Positions 52,811 to 63,894 of a stretch of DNA of 64,000 bases are shown here, piece by piece; the first letter of the stretch is position 1; every line of letters begins with the position of its first letter. The notes below the pieces were generated by a model that was given only the letters and a program-made list of their open reading frames with translations, did no database searches and had not been told where the DNA came from. The stretch spans positions 470,001-534,000 of the forward strand of contig JACVTC010000041.1 in the NCBI GenBank assembly GCA_016946835.1. The letters are read 5' to 3'. The position numbers and the translations under genes are program-made. This stretch comes from Neocallimastix lanati (nom. inval.) (Eukaryota; Neocallimastigomycota; Neocallimastigomycetes; Neocallimastigales; Neocallimastigaceae).

Positions 52811-53260
52811 TTTATTTTTTTATTAATATAAATAAGATTTTTTATTTTTAAATAAAAATAAAAAATTTAAATAATAATAATAATAACCAAATCTTCTTTT
52901 TTTTTATTTTGATTTTTTTAAATATATCCATTATTAATACTCACATTATTGTAATAAAGTATAATAAAATTTATGAGCTAATCAAAAAAAAAAAAATAAA
53001 ATAAAATAAAAAAGATTTTTATTTTATTTTTTTTTTTTATTTTTAATATATCTGTATTTATTGATGTATTATTAATTTAATCATCAATAGAGATAAAAGA
53101 AAATAAAAAATAAAATAATAAAAAAAAAAAAAAAATTGAATAAAATTTTATTTAAAATAATAAAATTATACAATAAAACAGTATTAATTAATATATAATT
53201 AGAAAAAAAAATTATTTCAAAATAAAATATATTGTTGGATTACCTAGATCTAAATTAAAT
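51491..53260. other. AT-rich gene-free stretch before the ankyrin gene
   Basis: No coding signal. It has many A runs (about 51700-51730, 52671-52711), a T run at about 52782-52808, ATTTTT tracts near 52225-52255 and repeated AAAAT runs. The last few hundred bases are presumably the promoter region of the ankyrin gene. Confidence 0.6.
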
Positions 53261-54516
53261 ATGGAGTTCAAACAATTTTATAAATGTCAAACTATATTAA
53301 ATTCATTATTAACTAAAATATATGAATTATATATAAAAGATCATCATAAAGAAGTAAAATGTCCTTTCGTACCAAATTATTTATTTTTAGAGGAACGTTT
53401 AAAACAATTCTCTCTTAATAATTTAGAATTTTTAAATCATTTATTGAGTCCTAAAATGTATGATTATATAAATAAACCAAATGTATTAGAAATGTTAGCA
53501 AAATGTTATGTGGAATTAAAAAAAGTTCAAATAAATAAATTATGTGAAGACGATGATATATCCAATGAATTTCTCTATTTATTTTCAGTTATCGATATTA
53601 TTAGTGAATCAGAACCTCCGCCACCTCTTACAACTGCTGTTATCGGTAGAGATGGTAGTGATTTTCAATCTATTTGGAATCGTTTGAATAATATTGATGA
53701 TAAATACCTTGATATACATAAAGAAATCGATCCGAATCAGCAGCATCAACAGAACCAACAACCTCTAACCTCTATATCCACTAAAAATCATAAATTATCT
53801 CAACACTCAAATTCTAATTCATCAAAAGGTAAAAAAAAAAAAAAAAAAAAAAAAAAATTATCTTTTATATAAATAAATAAATAAATATGTATCAATCAAT
53901 TTCAATTATTTTCATCACTAAACTTATTAATTATACATTAATATTAATATATTTTATATATAATTTTCAAATTTTTGTCTAGAAAAAATAAATTCATCAA
54001 GAATCCTAAATCCAATTCAAATTAATTCTTCATCTAAATCATTAAATTCAATAAATAAAAATAATGCTGACATTTCTGATAATACCATAAATAATAATAA
54101 AAATAACAATACTATCATTGATAATAATAACGGTAATAATGAAAATCGTAATAAAAACACTATCAATAATGAAAAAAATAATAGTACTAGTAATAAAAAA
54201 AAATATGATCGATCTTTAAGTAATGTAAAACGTGTAGAATCATATGAGAGTTTCAAGAAATCGAATTCAATATTAAGTCTTAATTCTAATGTATTATCGA
54301 GACTTTCGAGTGTTTACGTCAGTGAACAATGTTTAAATAGAGAACAAGCAAAAATAGATATTAACAATAAAGATTTCATTGATAATCAATTACAGTGTGA
54401 TAAAAAGAAAAAAGAAAATATACTACAAAACAAAGTATATGATATGGGGATAAATGAGGCCGAAAATATGAAGAAAAATACTAAATCAAATAAAAGTTCA
54501 GAAAATAATAAATGTA

Positions 54517-54583
<67 letters not shown>

Positions 54584-57500
54584 CACAAATAAATAAAAAT
54601 AAAAATAAAAATTAAATATAATTAAACTTATCAATAAGTATATTGAATTGAATTATAATCATAAAAGATGTTATTATTATGAAATAACAAAATAATATAT
54701 AATTTTAATCAATATTAATTATAAAGATAAATTTATATAATATACATATATATATATTTTTAATTTAATGGTTTTATCTTTTTTTCAATATTCTAAATTA
54801 ATGATATTAATATCACAATGGATAATAAATAAATAATGAATATTAATATTAGTAATAAAAAAAATAGTTTAATAATAAATAATAGATATAGACAACTGAT
54901 AATAAATAATGACTATTCATTGAAAAACTTTTTATTATTACTATTGTTAATATAAAAAAAAATTATTTTTTAAAAAAAAAAAAATTTATATATAATTAAT
55001 AATATATCCTATATAAATTTCATTATTTCATTATATATACGTTTATTAAAAGTAACTGGTACCTATGAAAATCAAATATTTGAAAAAAATAAATATAAAA
55101 GTTATTTTATTGATGTATATGAAGATAAGGATATTTATGGAGATATATATTATGATGAAGAATTATCCATTGAAGAAGCAAAAATGAAAAAAATGAAATA
55201 TAAAAAATATGCAAAGATATTAATAAATTTAAAAGACTTTCGTTCTTGTGTAGTGAATGTATTGAAACGTTTAAAAATTGAAGGTTTAAAAAAAAATCGA
55301 CCAGAATATGTAGATAGTGTTGAAAACTTATGCGATTCTCATCTTAATAAGAGATCCGCCTATTATACTAAAGAAAATTATGGGAAAACTAATAAAGTTT
55401 CTTATTTTAAACATTGTACAATAGGAAACGATGGATTTTATTATTCGCTAAAAAGAGAAGAATATAGAGATATTCTTATTTATAAACATCTAGTTAGGTT
55501 TCTTAACTTGCAATTAATTGCTTGTTATCGTATCTTAATTGTTGGATTACAACTAGTTCAAAGAATAACAATGTCTGCCCAAGCAGAAGCATTAATTACT
55601 AAAAGACGTATGAATGATTTATTATCTATTTTCCCAGAGATTATAAATACCGTTAAACTTTATAAATATTTGAAATCTAATAATTATTCACTAGCCATAG
55701 AATTATTGAAAGATATTAAAGGTGTTTGCATTAATACATTTAGTTATTTTGGAAGAACAGTACTACATGTGGCCATCAATCCAACCAAAGGAACAAATCC
55801 TAAAGATCAAGAAGCTGAAAAAAAGCTGAAAAAAAATGCAAAGAAAAAGAAAAATTTGCGTTATTACGACAATAAATACTACCCTTCGAATAATAATAAT
55901 AATAAGGATAAAAGTAAAAATAATAATAATAATAAAAATAAAAATGAAAATAATATTAATGCTATAATTAGTAATAATAGTAACACTAATTCTGATAATA
56001 ATTATTATAACTCCAATGATAAAACAAATACAAATTCTGTATTATTACCAAAAATTAGTATCAATCCATATAACAACAATTGCAATAATCAAGTTTCTAT
56101 AAAATCCTATCAACCCATGAAAGTTAATTATAATTATGCTTTTGATTACCTTACCAATAATATTATCATTCAAAATCTTTTAGTGACCGATAGCAACAAT
56201 ACTCGCCAATACTCTGAAAAATTAACAAAAACATCCCATAAAAATTGTGAAAATGTAACTCATTCTGTGGAATCATCCTCCCTAATAGATTGTAAGAACA
56301 CCCGTTACAAATTTATAGAATATAATTCTGGACTCATTAATAATGATAACATTTACTATCAACTAATTGATCGAAAACTTAATAATATACCTGATGTAAA
56401 AATTGATGATCAAGGTCAATTATATACCGATAAGAAAAATAATAAATTTCAGTCTATGACTTCCTTAACAGATATCGATATGGAAAAAATATATAATTTA
56501 AACTTATTAGGAAATAGATATACCTTTAATAATCCTAATTATTCTATCAACGATGCTAACATTAATAATAATATTAATAATTATAATGATAAAAATAATA
56601 CCAGTAATAATGATATAAATAATGATAAAAATGATAAAAATAATGATATTAATACTGATAATAAAGATAATTTGGATAATAATAACCAAATTAAAAAAGA
56701 AAATACAAATAAAAATGATTGCTCAAAAGAAAAAAAGAATGCAAGTAATAAAGAGTTAACAAAAAGTAATGAAACTATAGTTTCTCGATCTTCATCTACT
56801 GTTTCATCTAATACTTGTTCCATCGATGAAATTAGATTACAAAACAAGAATAACTCTTCGAATAATGAAGATATTTATTATGATGAAAATATACCAAATA
56901 AAAAGAATATTATTATTAAATTATTTAAATTCCCATATATTGATGTTAACGCTACCGATATTAATGGTAATAGTCCATTAATTGATGCCATTGAAATAGG
57001 AAATATTGATGTTATAAAAATTCTTCTCTCAAAACCAGATATAGATGTGAATTGGGTTAATTGTTTTGGCGAATTTCCATTGTTAAAAGCAGTACAACAG
57101 GTTAATTTAATATATATATATTTAATATAATAATAAATATATTTGAATTTTTTTTTTTTTTTTTAAACATAAATTATATAACATATTTAAATTAAACTAT
57201 ATATATATATATATATTTAATATAATGAATATATATATTTATTATAATTTTCTTGTTTATATTAAATTAATTTAATTAAAATAAAGGTTAATAATGCTAT
57301 TACATACGTAATTGTACAAAGAAGAGATGTTCATATTAATAAACGATATTTTAAGAATGGAAGAACTGCTTTAATTGAATCTATTATAAGAGGAAATATT
57401 GAGGTGGTTCATATGTTACTCTGTAGAATGGACACTAATGTAAATATACGAACAGTAGGTAATGAAGGAAGAACCCCATTAATTGAAGCAGTAGAAAGAA

Positions 57501-58520
57501 ATGATTATGAAATTACAAAATTATTATTAAAGCGTTTAGATATTGACATTAATATTCGTGATATGAATGGAAATACAGCTTTTTACAGAGCTGCGGAAAA
57601 AAATAATACAGTTCTTATTAAACTATTTTTGAAGAGAGAGGATTTGGATATCAATATGACATATGGAAAGCAACAAAAAACAATTCTTATTCGAGCAATT
57701 GAACAAAATAATGTTGAAATTGCTTGTTTACTTTTAAAACGTCCTGATATCAATATTAATCATGTGGATAAGTTGGGTATATCAGCCTTTATGGTGGCTA
57801 TTCGTCAAGAATATATAGTAATTATAAAGATGCTTTTAGAGCACGAAAGAGGTCTAGACATTAATATCCAAGATCGTGACGGAGAAACGGTTTTAATGAA
57901 GGTAGTTCGTATGGGAAATATTAAGCTAATTAATTATTTATTAAAACAAAAGAACTTAGATATTAATAAGCAAACAAAGAAGGGAGAAACTGCTTTAATG
58001 ATAGCAGCTAAACTTAACAATTGTACCATTTGTAGTATGCTACTAAGCAGAAAAGATATTATCATTGATTTAAAAGATAACTATGAAGAAACCGCATTAA
58101 TGAAAGCTGAATATTTCCGTTGTGATAATGTCATTCGTTTATTGGAATCATATGGTGCTAAGAGATCAATAAACATAAATGAATTAGAAAGAACTGGTAA
58201 ATTTAAAAATTTTACTATATTTAATAATAATAAGAAAAAATAATAAAAAAAAAAAAGAAAAGAAAAAGAAAAAAAAAATATTACAATAATTATAATTATA
58301 AAAGAAATAATAAATATCAATAGTAATACTTTAAATAATAATAATATAATTAATAAATACTTTTTTTAACTTTTTATAATTTTTAAAATGCTAATTTATT
58401 TTTATTTTTTTATTTTTTTTTTTTTAATTTAAAAAATTAATATTTAAAGAACAACAACGTTATAGCCGATTAATTGATTTAATGATTGAAAAAAGACAAT
58501 CTTATTTCAAAAAAGAATAA
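53261..58520 (+). CDS. Large ankyrin-repeat protein (5 exons, 1375 aa)
   Basis: Exons: 53261-53828, 53983-54513, 55053-57100, 57287-58196, 58450-58520; 4128 nt, exactly 1376 codons, all GT-AG. Residues 1-190 form a predicted helical region (MEFKQFYKCQTILNSLL...) that I cannot assign. About 190-370 and 600-985 are Asn/Lys/Ser-rich spacers. About 380-585 is a second folded-looking region (KDFRSCVVNVLKRLKIEG, LIACYRILIVGLQLVQ, FSYFGRTVLHVAI). From about residue 990 to 1345 come roughly nine ankyrin repeats of the fungal DIN type (LLLKRLDIDINIRD, GNTAFYRAAEKNN, LLKQKNLDINKQTKKGETAL). The last exon replaces a read-through end at 58243: ELERT-EQQRYSRLIDL is in frame and has coding composition. Function unknown; ankyrin arrays usually bind proteins. 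Introns 1 and 2 open directly into long A runs. Confidence 0.82.
53829..53857 (+). repeat. Poly(A) directly after a 5' splice site (intron 1)
   Basis: The donor GT is followed by about 27 A. Translated through, it would give a poly-Lys tail; with splicing it is the first part of a 154-bp intron. Confidence 0.85.
54514..54580 (+). repeat. Poly(A) of about 60 directly after a 5' splice site (intron 2)
   Basis: The donor GTAAGC is followed at once by a run of about 60 A, the longest homopolymer in the window, inside a 539-bp intron of the ankyrin gene. Confidence 0.85.
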
Positions 58521-58924
58521 TATAATAGTATTATTCTTTTTTGAATTATTTTATTTAATTATATATTTAATTTTAAAAAAATTTTTTTTGCGCATATTAT
58601 ATTAAAATATCCAATTTTCAAAATCATAAATGTATATTAATATATATATAATGACAATTTAATATTATTTGTAGAATACATTTTATATCAATACATTCAT
58701 TTTATTAACACCATTAATAAAATTTTAAGTAACAATAATATATAAATTTATTAAATAAAATAAAATAAAATAAAATATTATATAATAATATAAAATCAAA
58801 CAATAATTAATATAATTAGATTTTGTAATATAAGTCATCTATTGATAAATGTATATACATATATATGAATATATATGTATAATAAAAATATATTCATATA
58901 TAATATTAATTGTAAATATAAAAT

Positions 58925-59008
58925 TTAAAAATTTTGTTGTATTGAAAGATTAAAAAAATCTTCTGGATAAGCCATAGTACCTTTTAAAGTTTCACGTTTT
59001 TGAAACAT
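58925..59008 (-). CDS. Short coding-like ORF, possible exon or gene relic (27 aa)
   Basis: The minus strand reads MFQKRETLKGTMAYPEDFFN and ends at a TAA 8 codons later. Its composition is less AT-skewed than the surroundings and looks protein-coding, but no upstream exon, splice acceptor or homologue is recognised. It could be a terminal exon of an unseen gene, a retroposed scrap, or chance. Confidence 0.25.
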   Translation of the reverse strand: MFQKRETLKGTMAYPEDFFNLSIQQNF

Positions 59009-59839
59009 TAATAAAATAAAATAAAAATAATCTAAATTTATAAAATGTTATAATTATTAATATCTAATAATTAAATTATGAATATATTCTTTTAATAAGA
59101 AAAAACATTATATATATATTTATAACTAATATTTTTATTTTTTTTTTTAAATAAATTTGATATAATAAATTTTAGACATATTTACTACGATATTAATTTC
59201 TGTTATTTTATTAATTCATCCTTAAATTAGATAATATAATACACATTAATATTGAATAAAAAGTTTTTGTATTAGATTTATATAATTTTTTTTTTTTTTT
59301 TTTTTTGTTTGTTTGTTTGTATGTTTTTTTGTTTGTATTTACATTAAAATTATATATTTTTTTAATATTATTTATTTGTATTTACTTAACATTAAAATTT
59401 TATATTTTTTTAATATTATTATTAAGATTCATAAAAATAAAGATATGTTTAAATTAAAAATAGATGAAAAAAAAATATGAAATTCATTAAATAAATATAC
59501 TAAAGAAATTATTTTATGTGTAAATAATAATATTGTTATTAATAAATTGAAACATAAAATTATAATAAAAAAAAATTACTATCAAATATATAATAAATTT
59601 GAATATTTGAAAAATTAACTGACAATTTTTATTAAAGTATTTGAAAACTCATTAAAATAATTCATAATAAATAAAAATAATATATTAATAATTAAATATG
59701 AAGTGTAATAAAAAAATTTTTAATAATTGTATTATAAAAGGTTATGTTATTTATAAGGGTTAAAATAAATTATTATTGAATGGAATCGTGTATTTATTAA
59801 TGTGGCGTATTTTGTATGTGGCTTTTTTTAATAATCAAA

Positions 59840-60032
59840 TAAATAATAATTAAATAAATACTAAATATTCTTTTTTTATATATATTATATATAATTTATT
59901 AATATTCAATTATAAAAATAACATTTTATAATTTCTTTTTAATAGAATATATTATTGTTTCTTTTGAAATAGTTATTTAATTATATTTAATTGAAAAAAT
60001 ATATAATTATTTCTTTTGAAATAATAATTATT
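59840..60032. repeat. Direct repeat copy flanking the transposon (left)
   Basis: The segment with TTTATTAATATTCAATT, TTTTTAATAGAATATATTAT and TTTCTTTTGAAATAAT matches 63535-63690 closely and in the same orientation. Confidence 0.8.
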
Positions 60033-60140
60033 GGGGAAGTTGCATTACGCCAATTTTTTTCACGTGATATATATATAAAAATGTGGCTATAGCTATATTA
60101 TGTTACATAATATTATTTTATTGTATTATTTTGTTATTTC
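60033..60140 (+). repeat. Left terminal inverted repeat of the MULE
   Basis: 108 bp, starting GGGGAAGTTGCATTACGCCA and ending in TTTGTTATTTC. It pairs with 63200-63305 with only a handful of differences. Confidence 0.92.
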
Positions 60141-60487
60141 TGTTAAAATAATCACATTTTATTTTATATTTTTATATTATTAATATTATATTTTTATATT
60201 CTTATATTATTATCAATATTATATTCTTATCTTATATTAATATTTTATTCTTATATTTTTATGTTGTGTAACATTTATCTATGTGTATTAATTGAATGTG
60301 GTTCATTTCGCCAATTTTTATAATACAAATTTTCAATACGCCATTTATTTTTAATGGCTTGTAAAATTTTTTGTTAACGCCATAAAAAATTTTAATAAAA
60401 TTATATGTAAAAAAAATAAATGTATAAATAAATAAACAAACAAATAAATAAATAAATAAAAAATGTAATAAGTATATAAAATAAAAA

Positions 60488-60740
60488 TAAATAGTAGAAT
60501 ATGAGTATAAAGTACAGATTGAATAAAATAAAATAAAATAAAATAAAATAAAATAAAATAAAATAAAATAAAATAAAATAAAATAAAATAAAATAAAATA
60601 AAATAAAATAAAATAAAATAAAATAAAATAAAATAAAATTAATAGTAGAATATTAAATATAAAGTACAGATTGAATAAAATAAAATAAAATAAATAGTAG
60701 AATATAAATATAAGTAGAGATTGAATAAAATAAAATAAAT
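60488..60740 (-). repeat. Left box array: 3 boxes with (AAAAT)n spacers
   Basis: Boxes lie at 60488-60522, 60640-60674 and 60691-60724, in the orientation AATAGTAGAATAT...ACAGATTGAA. The first spacer is a run of about 22 AAAAT pentamers. Confidence 0.9.
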
Positions 60741-61023
60741 ATCTAATATTTTTTTTTATTAAAGAATATTACAGATCAATGTTTTAGAAATGAAAATTTT
60801 TTACATTTTTATTGTATTCAATTGATGATGTAATTTAATATATAAAACAATGTTATTGATTGTTAATAATCTCATTAAATATAAATGATTTTTTTGCTTT
60901 CTAACATATATAATTAAATAAAACATTTTATTTTTAAAAATAAATTGTCTTTAATATTCTTTAATTAAAAATAATAATAAATATTTACTTTATTTTATTT
61001 TATATACTTGTACTTTTATATTA

Positions 61024-61815
61024 TTACATTCAATATTTATTTTATTTTATTTTATTTTATTTTATTTTATTTTATTTTATTTTATTCAATCTGTACTTAT
61101 ATTTATATTCTACTATTTATTTTATTTTATTTTATTTTGTTCGATCTGTACTTTATGTTTAATATTCTACTATTTATTTTATTTTATTTTATTTTATTTT
61201 ATTTTATTCAATCTGTACTTATATTTATATTCTACTATTTATTTTATTTTATTTTATTTTTTTTATTCAATCTGTACTTATATTTATATTCTACTATTTA
61301 TTTTATTTTATTTTATTTTATTTTATTCAATCTGTACTTATATTTATATTCTACTATTTATTTTATTTTATTTTATTTTATTTTATTTTATTTTATTTTA
61401 TTTTATTCAATCTGTACTTATATTTATATTCTACTATTTATTTTATTTTATTCAATCTGTACTTATATTTATATTCTACTATTTATTTTATTTTATTTTA
61501 TTTTATTTTATTTTATTCAATCTGTACTTATATTTATATTCTACTATTTATTTTATTTTATTTTATTTTATTTTATTTTATTTTATTCAATCTGTACTTA
61601 TATTTATATTCTACTATTTATTTTATTTTATTTTATTTTATTTTATTTTATTTTATTTTATTTTATTCAATCTGTACTTATATTTATATTCTACTATTTA
61701 TTTTATTTTATTTTATTTTATTTTATTTTATTTTATTTTATTTTATTTTATTTTATTCAATCTGTACTTATATTTATATTCTACTATTTATTTTATTTTA
61801 TTTTGTATACTTGTA
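61024..61815 (+). repeat. Right box array: 11 boxes with (TTTTA)n spacers
   Basis: The 35-bp box (starts TTCAATCTGTAC, ends TTCTACTATTTA) occurs at 61085, 61140 (diverged), 61207, 61266, 61326, 61401, 61451, 61516, 61581, 61666 and 61756. The spacers are pure TTTTA runs of different lengths, so start-to-start distances in the clean part are 60, 75, 50, 65, 65, 85 and 90, all multiples of five. The array is inverted relative to the left arm. Confidence 0.95.
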
Positions 61816-63199
61816 CTTACTATTACATTCTTTATTTATTTATTTTTTTTTTACAAATAATTGAAAAACTAATTTTTCAAAATTAGTATTTAGAATAATA
61901 TTGGATAATTAATATAATAATTTTAATTATATAATTAAAAAATATTTATAAAAATATAGAAATGGAAGAAAATCTAATTATTGATGTAAATGAGTCTAAC
62001 AAAGGAAAAAAATAAATTATTAATAATAAAAAATATAAATTTAATTTTTTATATATAAGAAAAGATAATTCAAAAGTTTATGTACAGAAATAAATGTAAA
62101 TCTTTTATTATTTTAAATAAGAAAGAAATCTTAAAATATGATAGTTCACATAATCATCCTGAAAAAGAATACGACGTATCTCTATCTATAATGAAACATA
62201 AAATTAAAGATGGAATTGAAAAAAGTTCAATTCCTTATGGTATAAAAATAAAACCCCTATATAATAAAATTTCTAAAGAAATGAGATTTATATGTTCGGA
62301 ATATAATTCAATTAAATCCCAAATATCAAGAAATTTAAATAAAAACTACCATCCAATGTAACAACATTTACTGAAATTCATAATGAATCTAAATATTATA
62401 AAACAATATAAAACAAAGTGAGGTGAAAATTTTATGATATTCAAAAAATATTAATTTAATAATTTTTCAATCTCCTTTTCAAGTAAAATTATTTAGGGAA
62501 TATAATAATGATATATTTGTTGATGGTACATTTTATATTGCCCCTAAATTTAGTTATCAATTATTTATTACAAGAACTTACGCTAAAGAATTAGATAGTT
62601 TTTACACTACTTCTTTTGCAATATTACAAAATAAAGAACAAGAAATATATAAAATATTTAAAAAATTAAAAAAAAAATGCTAATACATGTAACAATAATA
62701 TTATAGTTTCAGAATCAACAGTTATTTAAATAATTTATTTCCAACAATACCATCTTATTATGAATTAATAGATAAATTAAATAAACTTAAACATTTACCA
62801 TATTATGATTATCAAAGAAAAATAAGAGGAATTTGGAAAATAAAAAAAAGAGCAATAAATAAAGCTAATGAAATCAGTGTCTTAATTGAACACTACAAAA
62901 ATATTGAAACCAAGTTAATTGATACTAAATATGATAGAAATAATACTATTAATTTGTGGTTTGATTGTTTAACTGATTTAAATAATATAATATAAATATT
63001 ATTTTATAATAAATAATTAAAAAATGAGGGATAACCAAACGAAATAATCAAAATTCTGTCATTCAAAAATTTAATTTATAAAGCTAATTAAATATATACA
63101 GTTTAAATAAATTTTCAAATACGTCTCTATAATTAATAATTTTATCATTATAATTATATGATTTATTTAATTATTCACTTAATAATTAATTTAAAAAGT

Positions 63200-63305
63200 G
63201 AAATAACAAAATAATACAATAAAATAATATTATGTAGCATAATATAGCTATAGCCACAAATTTATATATATCACGTGAAAAAAATTGGCGTAATGCAACC
63301 TCCCC
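63200..63305 (-). repeat. Right terminal inverted repeat of the MULE
   Basis: Inverted partner of 60033-60140; the outer end reads TTGGCGTAATGCAACCTCCCC. Confidence 0.92.
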
Positions 63306-63856
63306 TGTATAGAGTATCTTAAAAATGTATGGCTTTATTTAAAAAAATTATATACCACATGCCACATTGCGAATTACACAATTGAGAAATGCACGACGAT
63401 CCCCTATTGAATGGAGGGAGAATTGCATTTCTCTAAGTGGCGTAGTATTGAAATATTGCGTTTCGCCAGGTTGCATTTCGGCAAGTGGAGTGTTGATATA
63501 AACAAATGAATAAATAAATAAATATTAATTCAAAATAATAATTAAATAAATAATATATATATATATTCTTTTTTTTTATATGTAATTTATTAATATTCAA
63601 TTGTAAAAAATAATTTTTCTTTTTAATTCTTTTTTAATAGAATATATTATTATTTCTTTTGAAATAATTATTATTTATATATTTATTTATGACTATATAG
63701 AATATCTCAAAAATGTATGGCTTCAATTATTATAAGCTTCTATTGTTTTTTTTTTTTTTTTATTTTATTTTATTGATGGTAATTTTTGAAAATATTATGA
63801 TTTTAATTAATTATTTAGTTAAATTTTCATAAGGGGTGCTTTATTCATTTCGTATA

Positions 63857-63894
<38 letters not shown>

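Larger units (their letters stand above)
58521..60032. other. AT-rich stretch between the ankyrin gene and the Mutator-like element
   Basis: Holds one short coding-like segment on the minus strand (58925-59008), a T run then GTTT repeats near 59287-59332, and at 59840-60032 a segment that recurs in direct orientation at 63535-63690. Confidence 0.55.
60033..63305 (+). mobile_element. Mutator-like (MULE) DNA transposon with ~107-bp terminal inverted repeats
   Basis: The ends 60033-60140 and 63200-63305 are nearly perfect inverted repeats, starting GGGGA(A/G)GTTGCATTACGCCA. Between them is a decayed transposase (61961-62995, plus): an N-terminal zinc-binding segment of FLYWCH type (KCKSFII, SSHNHPEKEYDVS), the MULE core (DIFVDGTFYIAPKFSYQLF) and a C-terminal helical part (RGIWKIKKRAINKANEIS, NLWFDCLTDLN). 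The frame is broken at least by stops near 62012 and 62092, a shift near 62357 and further breaks before 62462 and near 62675, so it cannot make transposase. No clear 9-bp target duplication was found. It also encloses inverted arrays of the 35-bp box (60488-60740 and 61085-61815). Confidence 0.85.

Noticed and set aside
54017-54634. Minus-strand hydrophobic frames, including a poly-Phe run
   Set aside because: They are the antisense of exon 2 and of the poly(A) at the start of intron 2 of the ankyrin gene.
61024-61815. CRISPR-like array (constant repeat, variable spacers)
   Set aside because: Spacers are all the same TTTTA microsatellite, the setting is eukaryotic and there are no cas genes.
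61008-61886. Open frame of 292 codons rich in Phe, Ile, Leu and Tyr
   Set aside because: It runs across the box and (TTTTA)n array, which has no stops in this reading; a repeat artefact.
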